A stretch of DNA of 64,000 bases from assembly GCF_003002895.1 (NCBI RefSeq), contig NZ_PVTI01000005.1:100596-164595 (forward strand), read 5' to 3'. A model generated the notes under the pieces. The model saw nothing but the letters and a program-made list of their open reading frames with translations, ran no database searches and had not been told where the DNA came from. The position numbers were made by a program, and so were the translations under genes. Position 1 is the stretch's first letter; each line of letters starts with the position of its first letter. Positions 31,255 to 42,107 of this stretch are shown here, piece after piece. The stretch comes from Knoellia remsis (GTDB lineage: Bacteria > Actinomycetota > Actinomycetes > Actinomycetales > Dermatophilaceae).

Positions 31255-32390
31255 GAGACTTCCTCCCGCTTCTCGATCTTCCTGGCGAGCTTGCGCCGGG
31301 CGGCCTTCTTGACCTGGGTCGGGTCGTCCACCTTCTCCGGCATCGGGGCCTCGACCATGGCCGACGCCGCGCCGACCTTGGCCTCCCGCTTGAGCCGGGC
31401 GGCGTCCTCGCGGGACTCGGCGACGGACGGCGCGATCCCGGCCCGCTGCGCCTCGGTGGAGGTGCGCCGGCTGTGCGAGATCTTGTCGAGCGCGCCGAGG
31501 GCGTCCTGGTAGACCTCGTCGGGGTCCAGGCGCCGCAGCTCGTCGGCGAGGCACTCCGCGTCGCTGCGCGGCGGGAGGGCGATCGACCGGTCGGGACGGC
31601 CGGCCTGGGTGAGGACGGCCGAGGTCCCGTCCTGCGGGCGGACGAGGTCGAGGGGACCGCTCGGTCGCTCGAGGCGGACGCTGATGATGCCGCTGCCCTT
31701 GCGCGACGGCACGAGGGTGACCGGGCAGCGCAGGCGCTTGGCCAGCCAGCCGGCGAGGAGCTGCGCCGACGGCGAGTCGGAGGCGCCGGTCACGACGACC
31801 TCGGTCACCGGCTCGAACGGTGCCTGGTCGAGGGCCGCGGTGAGCAGCGCGCGCCAGAGGGTGATGCGCGACCAGGAGAGGTCGGTGTCGCCGGGGCTGT
31901 ATGCCGCGGCGAGCTTGCCGAGGACCGCGCGCGGCGTGCCCTTGGCGTGCGAGACGTCGGTGACTCGTCGCTGGGCGATGGCGCCGATCGGGTCCTCGTG
32001 GGGGTTCTTGGGCGGCTCGCCCGGCCACCACGCGACGATGGGCGCGTCCGCGAGGAGCAGCGGCGTGACGACGGCACGGCCGTGCGCGGCGAGCGGACCG
32101 AAGAGCCGCAGGACGACGACCTCGCTCGCGCCGGCGTCGCCGCCGATGCGGATCTGCGCGTCGAGCCGGGCCGCGCCGCGACGGTTCGCCGTGACGACGA
32201 CGATGATGCGGCACGGGTGCTGGCGGCTGGCGTCGTTGGCGACCTCGATGGCCTCGTCCGCGCCGGACTCGTCGACGACCACGACGAGGGTGAGGACCCG
32301 GGTCAGTGCCATCGACCCGGTGTCGGAGCGCAGCCGGACGAGCTTCTTCGAGACGTCGGCCGTCGTGGTGCTGGGCAGGTCGACGATCAT
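31251..32390 (-). CDS. opcA: OpcA, glucose-6-phosphate dehydrogenase assembly protein
   Basis: A 379-residue protein placed between zwf and pgl, as in other actinobacteria and cyanobacteria, where OpcA is needed for full G6PDH activity. Recognisable segments are IVDLPSTTTADVSKKLVRLR, LTLVVVVDE, ADAPIVAWWPGEPP and the WSRITLWRALL helix. The final 60 residues are Lys/Arg/Ala/Glu-rich and probably disordered. The ATG at 32390 has GGAGG 5 nt upstream and overlaps the zwf stop. Confidence 0.94.
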   Translation of the reverse strand: MIVDLPSTTTADVSKKLVRLRSDTGSMALTRVLTLVVVVDESGADEAIEVANDASRQHPCRIIVVVTANRRGAARLDAQIRIGGDAGASEVVVLRLFGPLAAHGRAVVTPLLLADAPIVAWWPGEPPKNPHEDPIGAIAQRRVTDVSHAKGTPRAVLGKLAAAYSPGDTDLSWSRITLWRALLTAALDQAPFEPVTEVVVTGASDSPSAQLLAGWLAKRLRCPVTLVPSRKGSGIISVRLERPSGPLDLVRPQDGTSAVLTQAGRPDRSIALPPRSDAECLADELRRLDPDEVYQDALGALDKISHSRRTSTEAQRAGIAPSVAESREDAARLKREAKVGAASAMVEAPMPEKVDDPTQVKKAARRKLARKIEKREEVS

Positions 32391-33931
32391 GGGAGCCTCC
32401 ATTCGCGTCCGTCGCGTTCCATGAGCTCGTCGGCGCTGGCCGGACCCCACGAGCCGGACGTGTACTGGTCGATGCGGCCGGGCTGTCGCGCCCAGAACTG
32501 CTCGATCGGGTCGAGGATCTCCCAGGACAGCTCGACCTCCTCGTGGCGCGGGAAGAGCGGCGGCTCGCCGAGGAGCACGTCGAGGATGAGGCGCTCGTAC
32601 GCCTCCGGGGAGCTCTCGGTGAAGGCGCGCCCGTAGCCGAAGTCCATCGTCACGTCGCGCACCTCCATCTGGGCGCCGGGGACCTTGGCGCCGAAACGCA
32701 TCGTCACGCCCTCGTCCGGCTGGACCCGGATGACGACGGCGTTCTGGCCGAGCTCCTCGGTCGCGGTGTCGGTGAACGGCAGGTGCGGGGCCTTCTTGAA
32801 GACGACGGCGATCTCGGTGACCCGCTTGCCGAGGCGCTTGCCGGTGCGCAGGTAGAACGGGACGCCCGCCCAGCGGCGCGTGTCGATCTCGAGCTTGACC
32901 GCGGCATACGTCTCGGTCGTCGACTTCGTGGCGACGCCGTCCTCGGCGAGGTAGCCGATGACCTCTTCGCCGCCCTGCCAGCCCTTGGCGTACTGGCCGC
33001 GGGCGGTGCCCTTGGCGAGGTCCTTGGGGAGGCGCACGGCGGAGAGCACCTTCTCCTTCTCGCTGCGCAGGTGGTCGGCGTCGAAGGAGACCGGCTCCTC
33101 CATCGCGGTGAGTGCGAGCAGCTGGAGCAGGTGGTTCTGGATGACGTCGCGGGCGGCGCCGATGCCGTCGTAGTAGCCGGCCCGGCCACCGATGCCGATG
33201 TCCTCGGCCATGGTGATCTGGACGTGGTCGACGTAGTGGCTGTTCCACACCGGCTCGAACATCTGGTTGGCGAACCGCAGGGCGAGGAGGTTCTGGACGG
33301 TCTCCTTGCCGAGGTAGTGGTCGATCCGGAAGACGGCGTCGGGCGGGAAGACCTCGGCGACGATCTCGTTGAGCTCGCGCGCACTCTTGAGGTCGTGGCC
33401 GAACGGCTTCTCGATGACGACGCGGCGCCACGACCCGGGCGGGGCCGTCGACAGGCCGGAGCGCTTGAGCTGCTCGCAGACCTGGGCGAAGAACGACGGC
33501 GGGATCGAGAGGTAGAACGCGATGTTCCCGCCCGTACCGCGCTGCTCGTCGAGCTCGCGCGCCGTCTCGGCGAGCAGGTCGAACGCCTTCGGGTCGTCGA
33601 ACGTGCCGGGCACGAACCGGAAGCCCTCGCTCAGCGACTTCCACACGTCCTCGCGGAACGGCGTGCGGGAGCGCTGCTTGACGGCCTCGTAGACGATCTT
33701 GCCGAAGTCCTGGTCGGCCCAGTCACGTCGCGCGAAGCCGATGAGCGAGAAGCCCGGCGGCAGCAGACCTCGGTTGGCGAGGTCGTAGATCGCCGGCATG
33801 AGCTTCTTCGTCGCGAGGTCGCCGGTGACACCGAAGAGGACGAGGCTGCATGGCCCGGCGATCCGGGGAAGGCGCTTGTCCCGGGGGTCGCGGAGCGGGT
33901 TGTGGGTGGCGGTGACACGCGCCGGGCTCAT
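32387..33931 (-). CDS. zwf: Glucose-6-phosphate 1-dehydrogenase
   Basis: A 514-residue enzyme that oxidises glucose-6-phosphate with NADP(+). The coenzyme motif FGVTGDLATKKLMPAIY, the substrate site RIDHYLGKETVQNLL with the catalytic HYLGK, and EKPFGHDL are all present. The ATG overlaps the pgi stop by one base (TGATG). It is translated from the same message as OpcA, its assembly partner. Confidence 0.98.
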   Translation of the reverse strand: MSPARVTATHNPLRDPRDKRLPRIAGPCSLVLFGVTGDLATKKLMPAIYDLANRGLLPPGFSLIGFARRDWADQDFGKIVYEAVKQRSRTPFREDVWKSLSEGFRFVPGTFDDPKAFDLLAETARELDEQRGTGGNIAFYLSIPPSFFAQVCEQLKRSGLSTAPPGSWRRVVIEKPFGHDLKSARELNEIVAEVFPPDAVFRIDHYLGKETVQNLLALRFANQMFEPVWNSHYVDHVQITMAEDIGIGGRAGYYDGIGAARDVIQNHLLQLLALTAMEEPVSFDADHLRSEKEKVLSAVRLPKDLAKGTARGQYAKGWQGGEEVIGYLAEDGVATKSTTETYAAVKLEIDTRRWAGVPFYLRTGKRLGKRVTEIAVVFKKAPHLPFTDTATEELGQNAVVIRVQPDEGVTMRFGAKVPGAQMEVRDVTMDFGYGRAFTESSPEAYERLILDVLLGEPPLFPRHEEVELSWEILDPIEQFWARQPGRIDQYTSGSWGPASADELMERDGREWRLP

Positions 33932-35667
33932 CAGGCTCCTGCCGTCGAGAGGGCGGAGCGCACCTGGCTCAGCCCGCGGTCGTGGGTGGTGAGGTGCAGC
34001 CGGAGGACCGGACGCCCGTGCTCGGCGAGCACCTGCGCGTCGCCGCCCGCCTGGGCCGCGATGAACTCACCGAAGGTGAAGTCGCGACCCGGGACCTCGA
34101 GGTCCTCACTCGGCTCGGCCGTCACCTGGATGAAGACGCCGTTCGGGGAGCCGCCCTTGTGGTACTGACCGGTCGAGTGCAGGAACCGCGGACCCCAGCC
34201 GAAGGTCACCGGACGCCCGGTGCGGTCGAAGAGGGCGCGGGCGACCTGCTCGAGGTCGGCGTCGGACTCACGGTCGAGGTAGGCCATGACCGCGACGTAC
34301 CCGTGGTCCTCGTCGAGCTGCGACAGGACGGCGGACACGGCGGCGGGGAGGGTCGCCGCGTCACCGAGCCAGTCGCCGCCGAGGGCGCGGACCTCGACCG
34401 AGCCGTCGGTGAACGCCGGCTCCCCGGCCGCACCTCCGGACCCCTCGAGCAGACCGCGGGCGGCGGCCTTGGCGCTCTCGACGTCGGGCTGGTCGAACGG
34501 GTTGATGCCGAGCAGGCGGCCGGCGACGGCCGTCGCGACCTCCCACAGCAGGAACTGGGCCCCGAGCGAGCCGGCGACCTCGATGACCGAGCCGCTGTCG
34601 CCGAGGTCGTCCTCGCCGTCATCGGCGCCGTCGGCCGGGCCGGGCTGCTCGGCGGCGATCGAGTCCGGGTGGCGCGGTGTGCCGTCGGGGTTGAGCCGCG
34701 GGTCGTCGCTCGGGCTCTCCTCGAGGTCCGCGTCGCCCACGGCGACGAGGCGCACGAGGTTCGCATCGGCATACGTGTGCTTCGGCGCCTCACCGTCCGC
34801 GACGACGGGAAGGATGCCGGTGCCGTCCTTGCCGGTGGACTCGGCGATGAGCTGTTCGGCCCACGCGCCGAAGCCGACGTTCTCGGTGCCGGCGTCGACG
34901 AGGACGAGCTTGTCCCGCAGCGGCTTCGTGCCGCCCATGGCCGCGCCGAGGCGCAGCGCGGGGTTGCCCTCGTCGTCCTCGGCGAGGAGGTCGGCCACCG
35001 ACTCGGCGTCGTCGAGCAGGGCACCGATGTCGGCGCCGGCGAGACCGGACGGCACGAGGCCGAACGCGGTCAGCGCGGAGTAGCGGCCGCCCACGTCGGG
35101 GTCGGCGTTGACGACGCGGTAACCGGCCCCACGCGCCTCCTGGTCGAGCGGGCTGCCCGGGTCGGTGACGACGACGATGCGCTTCGTCGCGTCGATGCCG
35201 GCGTCGGCGAACGCCTTCTCGAACGCCCGGCGCTGCGAGTCGGTCTCGACCGTCGAGCCGGACTTCGACGAGACGACGACAGCCGTCTTCTTGAGGTCGG
35301 TCTCGACGGCGCGCCGCACGACGTCGGGAGCCGAGGAGTCGAGGACGACGAGGTCGACGCCGGCCGTCGCGCAGATGACCTCGGGCGCGAGCGAGGACCC
35401 GCCCATGCCGCAGAGGACGATCCGCGAGACGCCGTCACCACGCAGCTCTTCCCGCAGCGCGGCGATCTCACCGAGCAGCGGGCGCGACGAGCGCGCGAGA
35501 CCGACCCAGGACAGGCGCTTGCCCGCCTCGGACTCCGCGGCCTTGCCCCAGAGCGTCGCGTCCTGCGCGAAGATCCTGCTCGCGACCCGGTCGGCGACGA
35601 GCTGGGGGACGTGTGCCTCGATGGCGTCCGCGGCGGCGCCGCGTGCGGTGACCTCGAGGCTGCTCAC
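33931..35667 (-). CDS. pgi: Glucose-6-phosphate isomerase (TAL-PGI type)
   Basis: A 578-residue SIS-type isomerase. Visible are [30 protein letters not shown], the helix [16 protein letters not shown] and [14 protein letters not shown]. It resembles the PGI half of the bifunctional transaldolase/phosphoglucose isomerase proteins more than E. coli Pgi. It lies directly downstream of a separate transaldolase gene with a 4-nt overlap. An acidic Asp/Glu/Gly-rich insert ([15 protein letters not shown]) near residue 350 looks like a loop insertion. Confidence 0.93.
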   Translation of the reverse strand: MSSLEVTARGAAADAIEAHVPQLVADRVASRIFAQDATLWGKAAESEAGKRLSWVGLARSSRPLLGEIAALREELRGDGVSRIVLCGMGGSSLAPEVICATAGVDLVVLDSSAPDVVRRAVETDLKKTAVVVSSKSGSTVETDSQRRAFEKAFADAGIDATKRIVVVTDPGSPLDQEARGAGYRVVNADPDVGGRYSALTAFGLVPSGLAGADIGALLDDAESVADLLAEDDEGNPALRLGAAMGGTKPLRDKLVLVDAGTENVGFGAWAEQLIAESTGKDGTGILPVVADGEAPKHTYADANLVRLVAVGDADLEESPSDDPRLNPDGTPRHPDSIAAEQPGPADGADDGEDDLGDSGSVIEVAGSLGAQFLLWEVATAVAGRLLGINPFDQPDVESAKAAARGLLEGSGGAAGEPAFTDGSVEVRALGGDWLGDAATLPAAVSAVLSQLDEDHGYVAVMAYLDRESDADLEQVARALFDRTGRPVTFGWGPRFLHSTGQYHKGGSPNGVFIQVTAEPSEDLEVPGRDFTFGEFIAAQAGGDAQVLAEHGRPVLRLHLTTHDRGLSQVRSALSTAGA

Positions 35668-36788
35668 TTGGCGGCCTTGTCGAGCTCTGCCTGCACACCG
35701 TCGAGGAGCTCACCCCACGACTTCTCGAACTTCTCGATGCCCTCCTTCTCGAGCTGGGCGGTGACGTCGGAGTAGGAGATGCCGAGCCGCTCGAGCGCGT
35801 CGAGCACCTCGGTGGCCTCCTCGTAGTTGCCGGTGATGGTGTCGCCGGTGATCTCGCCGTGGTCGGCGACCGCGTCGAGCGTTTTCTGCGGCATCGTGTT
35901 GACGACCCCGGGAGCCACGAGCTCGGTGACGTACATCGTGTCGGGGTATGCCGGGTCCTTGACGCCCGTGGACGCCCACAGCGGGCGCTGCGGCTTGGCG
36001 CCGTCGGCCTCGAGGTTCTTCCAGCGCGGGGTCGAGAAGACCTCCTCGTAGGCCTGGTAGGCCAGGCGCGCGTTGGCGATGCCGGCCTTGCCCTTGAGCT
36101 TCTTCGCCGCCTCGGCGTCCTTGCCCGTGATGGCGTCGAGGCGCTTGTCGATCTCGGTGTCCACCCGGGAGACGAAGAACGACGCGACCGACTCGATCTG
36201 GGAGAGGTCCTTGCCGGCCTCGCGGGCCTGCTCGAGGCCGGTGAGGTAGGCGTTCATGACGGCCCGGTAGCGGTCGAGGCTGAAGATCAGCGTGACGTTG
36301 ACCGAGATGCCGTCGGCGATGGTGCGGCTGATCGCGGGCAGGCCCTCGACGGTCGCGGGGATCTTGACGAGCGCGTTCGGGCGGTCGACGCCGTCACGCA
36401 GCTGCTTGGCCTGGGCGACGGTGCCTTCGGTGTCCTTGGCCAGGCGCGGGTCGACCTCGATGGAGACCCGGCCGTCGGTGCGGTCGGTCGCCTCGAAGAC
36501 GGGCATGAGCACGTCACACGCGTTGCGGACGTCCTCGGTCGTCATGGCGAAGACGGCCTCGTCGAGCGTGGCGCGGTCGGCGGCGAGCTTCGAGACCTGC
36601 TCGTTGTAGCTCTCGCCGTCGGAGAGGGCGACCTGGAAGATCGACGGGTTCGTCGTCACACCGACGACCCCGCCGTTCTTGACGGCATCCTGGAGGCGGC
36701 CGCTCGTGAGGGCCTCCCGGCTGAGGTCGTCGAGCCAGATGGAGACGCCGGCGTCGGAGAGGGCCTTGAGGTTGGCGTTGTCGGTCAT
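35664..36788 (-). CDS. tal: Transaldolase
   Basis: A 374-residue class I aldolase of the non-oxidative pentose phosphate pathway. Motifs are GVTTNPSIF near residue 45, the Schiff-base lysine in [19 protein letters not shown] and [11 protein letters not shown]. The length and GVTTNPSIF fit the actinobacterial type 2 enzymes. The ATG at 36788 lies 7 nt after the tkt stop; the upstream open frame is antisense to nothing real and is ignored. Confidence 0.96.
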   Translation of the reverse strand: MTDNANLKALSDAGVSIWLDDLSREALTSGRLQDAVKNGGVVGVTTNPSIFQVALSDGESYNEQVSKLAADRATLDEAVFAMTTEDVRNACDVLMPVFEATDRTDGRVSIEVDPRLAKDTEGTVAQAKQLRDGVDRPNALVKIPATVEGLPAISRTIADGISVNVTLIFSLDRYRAVMNAYLTGLEQAREAGKDLSQIESVASFFVSRVDTEIDKRLDAITGKDAEAAKKLKGKAGIANARLAYQAYEEVFSTPRWKNLEADGAKPQRPLWASTGVKDPAYPDTMYVTELVAPGVVNTMPQKTLDAVADHGEITGDTITGNYEEATEVLDALERLGISYSDVTAQLEKEGIEKFEKSWGELLDGVQAELDKAAK

Positions 36789-36795
36789 GGGGTGC

Positions 36796-39117
36796 TCACT
36801 TCCCCGCCCGCGCCGCGCTCTTGCGGGCAGGCGTGCTCTTGATGGAGACATCGGTACCGGTGTCCTTGCGGCTGCGCGGCGCGGTTTCGACCGCGGCAGC
36901 GACCTTGGCTCCGGCCTTGGCTGCCTTGATGGACTCCTTGGCCGCCTTGACGACGGCCTCGGGGGTGAACCCGAACTCACGGAAGAGGGTCTTCGCGTCG
37001 GCGGAGGCGCCGAAGTGCTCGATGCTGATCGAGCGCCCGGCGTCACCGACGATCTCCCGCCAGCCCTGGGCGACACCGGCCTCGACGCTGACGCGCGCGC
37101 GGGTCGCCGGCGGCAGCACCTTGTCGCGGTACGCCTTGGGCTGCTTGTCGAACCACTCACGGCACGGCATCGAGACGACGCGCGTGCGGATGCCGGCCTT
37201 CTCGAGCTTCAGCCGGCCCTCGAGGGCGACTGACACCTCCGAGCCGGAGGCCACGATGATGACCTCGGGCTTCTCCTTGCCGGACTCGCCGCCGTCGATG
37301 AGGACGTAGCCACCCTTGGCGACGCCGTCCGCCTTGGCGTGCGTCTTCCGGTCGATGACCGGAAGGGCCTGCCGGCTGAGGGCGAGCGCGGCCGTGACGC
37401 CGTTGTGCAGGATCGCGCCCCAGGCCGCCGAGGTCTCGTTGGCGTCCGCCGGGCGGACGACGTCGAGACCGGGCATGGCGCGCAGGGCGGCGAGGTGCTC
37501 GATCGGCTGGTGCGTCGGGCCGTCCTCACCGAGACCGATGGAGTCGTGCGTCCACACATAGGTCACGGGGAGCTGCTGGATGGACGCGAGCCGGACGGCC
37601 GGCCGCATGTAGTCCGAGAACACGAGGAAGGTGCCTCCGTAGGGACGGGTCAACCCTTCCAACGCAATGCCGTTGAGGATCATGCCCATCGCGTTCTCGC
37701 GGATGCCGAAGTGCAGCGTCCGGCCGTAGGGGCCGCCCTTCCACGCGTCGGTCTGCTTCGACTTCGGGATGAAGGACGGCTCGCCCTCCATCGTCGTGTT
37801 GTTCGACTCGGCGAGGTCGGCCGAGCCGCCCCACAGCTCCGGCATGACGGGGGCGAGGGCGGTGAGGACCTTGCCGGACGCGGCGCGGGTCGCCATCCCC
37901 TTCTCGTCGGCGGGGAAAGTCGGCAGCGCCTTGTCGAGACCGGCGGGGAGCTTGCCGTCGAGGAGCCGGTCGAGCAGCGCGGCGCCCTCCTTGTTGGCGC
38001 GCCGCCACGCGGCATACGTCTTGTTCCACTCCTTGTGGGCGGCCTTGCCGCGGGCCTTGACCTTGCGCGCGTGCGCGAGGACGGCGCGGTCGACCTCGAA
38101 GGTCTTCTTCGGGTCGAAGCCGAGGAGCTCCTTGAGTCCGGCGATCTCCTCCTCACCGAGGGCCGAGCCGTGCGACTTGCCGGTGCCCTGCTTCGTCGGC
38201 GACGGCCAGGCGATGACGGTGTGCAGCTGGATGAGCGTGGGCTTCTTGGACGTGCGGCTCTTCTCGAGCGCGGCGAGGAGCGCGTCGACGTCCTCGACGT
38301 AGTTCGGGCCACCCTTGGGGCCCTCGCCGGTGCGCCAGTCGACGTCGATGACCTCCCAGCCGTAGGCCTCGTACCGGCCGGGGACGTCTTCGGAGAAGGA
38401 GATGTCCGTGTCGTCCTCGATGGAGATCTGGTTGGCGTCGTAGATGACGGTGAGGTTGCCGAGCTCCTGGTGGCCGGCGAGCGAGCTGGCCTCTCCCGAC
38501 ACGCCCTCCATGAGGTCGCCGTCGGAGGCGATGACCCAGATGTGGTGGTCGAAGGGGCTCTTGCCGGGCTTGGCGTCCGGGTCGAGCAGGCCACGCTGGC
38601 GGCGCTGCGCCATCGCCATCCCGACGGCGGAGGCCAGGCCCGAGCCGAGCGGGCCGGTGGTGATCTCGACGCCGGTCGTGTGGTGGACCTCGGGGTGGCC
38701 GGGCGTCTTCGAGCCCCAGGTGCGCAGTGCCTTGAGGTCGTTCAGCTCCAGGCCGTAGTCGGACAGGTAGAGCTGGATGTACTGGGTCAGGCTCGAGTGG
38801 CCCGCCGACAGGACGAACCGGTCACGCCCCAGCCACGCCGGGTCCGAGGGGTCGTGGCGCATCACGTTCTGGAAGAGCAGGTATGCCGCGGGCGCGAGGC
38901 TCATCGCGGTGCCGGGGTGGCCGTTGCCGACCTTCTGCACCGCGTCGGCGGCGAGGGTGCGGACGGTGTCGACGGCCCGGATGTCGAGGTCGGTCCACTT
39001 GGCCTTGCGAGCCTTCGGCAGGGCCAGCTCGCTGGAGCGGCCGGCGATGGGGGACTGGCTGCGGCTCTTCGACGTGGTCTTCGTCGAGCGGCGGGCCTTC
39101 GTCGGGGTGGTGGTCAC
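36796..39117 (-). CDS. tkt: Transketolase with basic terminal extensions
   Basis: A 773-residue thiamine diphosphate enzyme that transfers two-carbon ketol units. The core has [16 protein letters not shown], the ThDP-binding GDGDLMEG-like [19 protein letters not shown], and the transketolase motif [17 protein letters not shown]. It is longer than the usual 660-700 residues. An N-terminal stretch of about 38 residues is rich in Thr, Ser, Lys and Arg, and a C-terminal stretch of about 45 residues is rich in Lys and Ala. The start is the GTG at 39117 with GAGAGAGGG upstream. It heads the pentose-phosphate operon and is divergent from ctaB. Confidence 0.96.
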   Translation of the reverse strand: MTTTPTKARRSTKTTSKSRSQSPIAGRSSELALPKARKAKWTDLDIRAVDTVRTLAADAVQKVGNGHPGTAMSLAPAAYLLFQNVMRHDPSDPAWLGRDRFVLSAGHSSLTQYIQLYLSDYGLELNDLKALRTWGSKTPGHPEVHHTTGVEITTGPLGSGLASAVGMAMAQRRQRGLLDPDAKPGKSPFDHHIWVIASDGDLMEGVSGEASSLAGHQELGNLTVIYDANQISIEDDTDISFSEDVPGRYEAYGWEVIDVDWRTGEGPKGGPNYVEDVDALLAALEKSRTSKKPTLIQLHTVIAWPSPTKQGTGKSHGSALGEEEIAGLKELLGFDPKKTFEVDRAVLAHARKVKARGKAAHKEWNKTYAAWRRANKEGAALLDRLLDGKLPAGLDKALPTFPADEKGMATRAASGKVLTALAPVMPELWGGSADLAESNNTTMEGEPSFIPKSKQTDAWKGGPYGRTLHFGIRENAMGMILNGIALEGLTRPYGGTFLVFSDYMRPAVRLASIQQLPVTYVWTHDSIGLGEDGPTHQPIEHLAALRAMPGLDVVRPADANETSAAWGAILHNGVTAALALSRQALPVIDRKTHAKADGVAKGGYVLIDGGESGKEKPEVIIVASGSEVSVALEGRLKLEKAGIRTRVVSMPCREWFDKQPKAYRDKVLPPATRARVSVEAGVAQGWREIVGDAGRSISIEHFGASADAKTLFREFGFTPEAVVKAAKESIKAAKAGAKVAAAVETAPRSRKDTGTDVSIKSTPARKSAARAGK

Positions 39118-39221
39118 GTGGGAGCCCTCTCTCAAAGTCGAGTGGAATGTGATGCGCGTCAAACGTTCGTTTCCCACCCTAGACCGCACCCAACCGGTGG
39201 AAGTGCGCACGTCCCAGCCGT

Positions 39222-39227
39222 TAGACT
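39222..39227 (+). promoter_or_regulatory. -10 box of ctaB
   Basis: TAGACT lies 41 nt upstream of the chosen GTG at 39268, leaving a short leader with the ribosome binding site GAAGGA. Confidence 0.4.
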
Positions 39228-39267
39228 CGGCGTGAACCCACTCCTCCCGCGCATCCCGAAGGACACC

Positions 39268-40212
39268 GTGGCCACCGCCCCCATCACGACCGCCCCGTCG
39301 GCGCGCCCTGCGCCCACCTGGCGTCGGACGGTCGGCAGCTACGTTGCGCTGACGAAACCGCGCATCATCGAACTGCTGCTCGTGACAACGGTTCCCGTGA
39401 TGTTCCTGGCCCAGCGCGGTGTGCCCGACCTGTGGCTCGTCGTCGCCACGCTCATCGGCGGGACCCTCAGCGCGGGCGGCGCCAACACGTTCAACAGCGT
39501 CTACGACCGGGACATCGACGCGGTCATGGCACGGACCCGGAACCGGCCGATGGTCACCGGCGAGATCACGCCCCGTGCCGGGCTGCTCTTCGGAGCCGCG
39601 CTCACCGTCGTCTCGACGGTCTGGTTCCTCGTCTTCGTCAACGCGATGTCGGCGGTGCTGTCGCTCGCGGCGGTCGCGCTGTATGCCGTCCTCTACACGA
39701 TGGTGCTCAAGCGCCGCACCCCGCAGAACATCGTCTGGGGCGGCGTCGCCGGCTGCATGCCGACCCTCATCGGCTGGTCCGCCGTGACCGGCACGGTGCA
39801 GTGGCCGGCGGTCATCCTCTTCCTCGTCATCTTCTTCTGGACGCCGCCGCACTACTGGCCGCTGTCGATGGCGTTCAAGGACGACTACGCGAGCGCCGAG
39901 GTGCCGATGCTCCCCGTCGAGCGAGGGGCTGTCGCCGTCGCGCGCCAGATCGTCGCCTACAGCTGGGTCATGGTCGCGGTCTCGCTCGCGCTGGTGCCGG
40001 TCGCGGACATGGGCTGGGTCTACCTCGTCGCGGCGGTCGTGAGCGGCGTCGTCTTCATCGGCGAGGCGCACCGGCTGCTGCGCCTCGCGAAGCAGGGCGC
40101 GGCGAGCACGGTGCTCAAGCCGATGCGGCTGTTCCACTTCTCCATCACCTATGTGACGTTGCTCTTCCTCGCGGTCGCCATCGACCCGCTGGTCCACATC
40201 TCCATCGGCTGA
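39268..40212 (+). CDS. ctaB: Protoheme IX farnesyltransferase (heme O synthase)
   Basis: A 314-residue UbiA-family prenyltransferase that adds farnesyl to heme B. The prenyl-diphosphate-binding motifs [19 protein letters not shown] and the second Asp-rich [16 protein letters not shown] are present, with about nine membrane segments. The GTG at 39268 follows GAAGGA by 4 nt; an in-frame GTG at 39232 is an alternative but sits only 4 nt after the -10 box. Its last 64 nt overlap the 3' end of the convergent MFS gene. Confidence 0.95.
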   Translation: MATAPITTAPSARPAPTWRRTVGSYVALTKPRIIELLLVTTVPVMFLAQRGVPDLWLVVATLIGGTLSAGGANTFNSVYDRDIDAVMARTRNRPMVTGEITPRAGLLFGAALTVVSTVWFLVFVNAMSAVLSLAAVALYAVLYTMVLKRRTPQNIVWGGVAGCMPTLIGWSAVTGTVQWPAVILFLVIFFWTPPHYWPLSMAFKDDYASAEVPMLPVERGAVAVARQIVAYSWVMVAVSLALVPVADMGWVYLVAAVVSGVVFIGEAHRLLRLAKQGAASTVLKPMRLFHFSITYVTLLFLAVAIDPLVHISIG

Positions 40213-41468
40213 GCCGGCAGGTCCCGCCCGCTGCGGTACGGCCCGACGAAGACCGAGAGGCACGCGAGCGCGTTGAGCGCGCCCATGAGCAGGATCGTCT
40301 CGCGCACCCCGACGATCCCGCCGAGCGCGCCGGCGACGACACCGGCGAGCGGCATCGTCCCGAAGTTGAGGACGGCCATCGTCGACGAGGTCCGGCCCAT
40401 GACCTCGGCCGGGGTGTAGCGCGCCCGGAACGCGGCCCGCACGACGTTGGCCCCGACGACGCCCGCGCCGACGAGGAACATCCCGAGCGGCACGAGCGCG
40501 ATGCCGGCTCCGGGGAAGGCGAGGCCGATGAGCAGTGCCGGCGGGCCGCCGAGGACCTGCAGCCAGCGCAGGGCGCCCGCGTCGCCGAGCCACCGCGAGG
40601 TGCGCTGGGCCAGCGCCGCCCCGACGAGGCCGCCGCTGAAGCCCAGCCCCATGAGCAGTCCGACCTGGGAAGGCTCCATCGCGAGGTCGCGCACGAGGAA
40701 GAGGACGAGCAGCGCGGCATACCCGGTGATCGCGAAGTTGCCGAGCGCCCCCTGGAGCATGAAGAACCGCAGGAAGCGGTCGCGAGAGACGATGCGTATG
40801 CCGTCCGCGACCTCCGCGCGCAGTGCGCGCCTCTCCGGACGCTCGGGTGGGGCGAGCAGCTCCTCGGTGCGCATGCGGGCCAGGCACACCCACGACACGG
40901 CGAAGGTCAGCACGTCGAGCACGACGGCATACGCGGCACCGACGACCTGGACGAGGACGCCGCCGACGCCGGGCCCGGCCACCTGCATCGCCGACTCCGT
41001 GCCGTAGATGCGGGCGTTGGCCTGCTCGAGGTCGTCACGGCCGACGACGCGGGGGACGAACGTCGTGTAGCCGGTGCGGAAGAAGACGTTGGCGAAGCCG
41101 AGCAGCAGCGCGGAGGCGATGACGTGGGCGAGGGTCAGCACACCGAGGGCCCAGGCGACCGGGATGCTCGCGACGCCGACCGCCGAGACGACGTCGGCGC
41201 GCATCATGACGCGGCGCGGGTCCGCGCGGTCGACCCAGGCGCCGGCGACGAGGCCGATGAGCAGCCAGGGCAGCCAGATGGCGCCGGCAAGCAGGCCCAT
41301 GGCGGTCGGTCCGGCGTGGAACTGGGTGACGGCGATGAGCGGGAAGACGATCGACGTGGTCGTCGAGCCCAGCACGCTCACGGCCTCTCCGGCCCAGAGC
41401 AGGCGGAAGTTGCGGTTGGCGCGGATCGGCGCGGGCGAGGGGATCGTCGTCATGGACGGGGTCGTCAT
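40149..41468 (-). CDS. MFS transporter (drug-efflux type)
   Basis: A 439-residue protein with about twelve membrane segments. [20 protein letters not shown] at the N-terminus and the loop [18 protein letters not shown] match the MFS_3 (enterobactin/macrolide exporter-like) subfamily; the motif-A-like loop is clear. It is encoded 3 nt after a winged-helix regulator on the same strand, so it is probably the regulated exporter. Its C-terminal 20 or so codons lie antisense to the end of ctaB. The substrate is unknown. Confidence 0.9.
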   Translation of the reverse strand: MTTPSMTTIPSPAPIRANRNFRLLWAGEAVSVLGSTTTSIVFPLIAVTQFHAGPTAMGLLAGAIWLPWLLIGLVAGAWVDRADPRRVMMRADVVSAVGVASIPVAWALGVLTLAHVIASALLLGFANVFFRTGYTTFVPRVVGRDDLEQANARIYGTESAMQVAGPGVGGVLVQVVGAAYAVVLDVLTFAVSWVCLARMRTEELLAPPERPERRALRAEVADGIRIVSRDRFLRFFMLQGALGNFAITGYAALLVLFLVRDLAMEPSQVGLLMGLGFSGGLVGAALAQRTSRWLGDAGALRWLQVLGGPPALLIGLAFPGAGIALVPLGMFLVGAGVVGANVVRAAFRARYTPAEVMGRTSSTMAVLNFGTMPLAGVVAGALGGIVGVRETILLMGALNALACLSVFVGPYRSGRDLPAQPMEMWTSGSMATARKSNVT

Positions 41469-41471
41469 GAG

Positions 41472-42101
41472 TCAGGGCTTGCTCGGGAAGCCACGGGAGA
41501 AGACGAGGACGGACTCGCGCTCGGCGCCGTCGTCGGGGATCTCGCGCGAGCCCCACCGCATGAGCACCTCGACGATCTCCTCGGAGAGCTCGCGCAGCTC
41601 GTCCTGGCTGAGCCGGAGCCAGTTCTGCGTCGCGAAGGCGGCGTCGTCCCAGGCCGGGTCCTCCTCGGAGCGGGCCATCCACTCGTGCACCCGCGCGATC
41701 TGCCGGTGCAGGGCGAGGGCCTCGGCGGCTTGGGCCGCGGCGACGGCAGCGGCGTCGTCGGCGAAGTCCGCCCGGGTCCACCGGGTCCCGGCGTTGGCGA
41801 GCCGCCACCAGCGCTCCCGGCGGTCCTTGGCGAGCTCGGGTGCCTCGACGACGAGGCCGCCTTCGGCGAGGACCTTGAGGTGGTGGCTGACGTTGCCGAC
41901 GTTCTGCGCGATGCGGGTCGCGAGGGTGGACGCGGTCGAGGGGCCGTCGACCTTGAGGGCGTCCATGATCCGCGACCGCACGGGGTGGGCGAGGGCGGAC
42001 AGGGCCTTGGCCTCGGTGAGGGTCCGGACGCCGCCGGGGTTCGTGGGTCCCGGTGGGGCTGACTCGGGAGTGCGTTCAGTGGGAGTCATGGTGAGGACCA
42101 T
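41472..42101 (-). CDS. ArsR-like winged-helix transcriptional regulator
   Basis: About 209 residues. The N-terminal DNA-binding domain reads KALSALAHPVRSRIMDALKVDG, then TASTLATRIAQNVGNVSHHLKVLAEGGLV (recognition helix) and a wing with DRRERWWRLA, as in ArsR/HTH_20 regulators. The C-terminal half is helical and Ala/Trp/Glu-rich, probably an effector or dimer domain. No metal-binding cysteines are seen. ATGs at 42101 and 42089 are both possible. A 28-bp near-palindrome lies directly upstream of the first, suggesting autoregulation together with the MFS gene. Confidence 0.88.
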   Translation of the reverse strand: MVLTMTPTERTPESAPPGPTNPGGVRTLTEAKALSALAHPVRSRIMDALKVDGPSTASTLATRIAQNVGNVSHHLKVLAEGGLVVEAPELAKDRRERWWRLANAGTRWTRADFADDAAAVAAAQAAEALALHRQIARVHEWMARSEEDPAWDDAAFATQNWLRLSQDELRELSEEIVEVLMRWGSREIPDDGAERESVLVFSRGFPSKP

Positions 42102-42107
42102 AAACCC

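Noticed and set aside
36796..40893. A 1365-codon open frame suggesting a fusion upstream of transketolase
   Set aside because: The upstream part is antisense to ctaB and has no domain. The GTG at 39117 has a ribosome binding site and precedes the transketolase homology.
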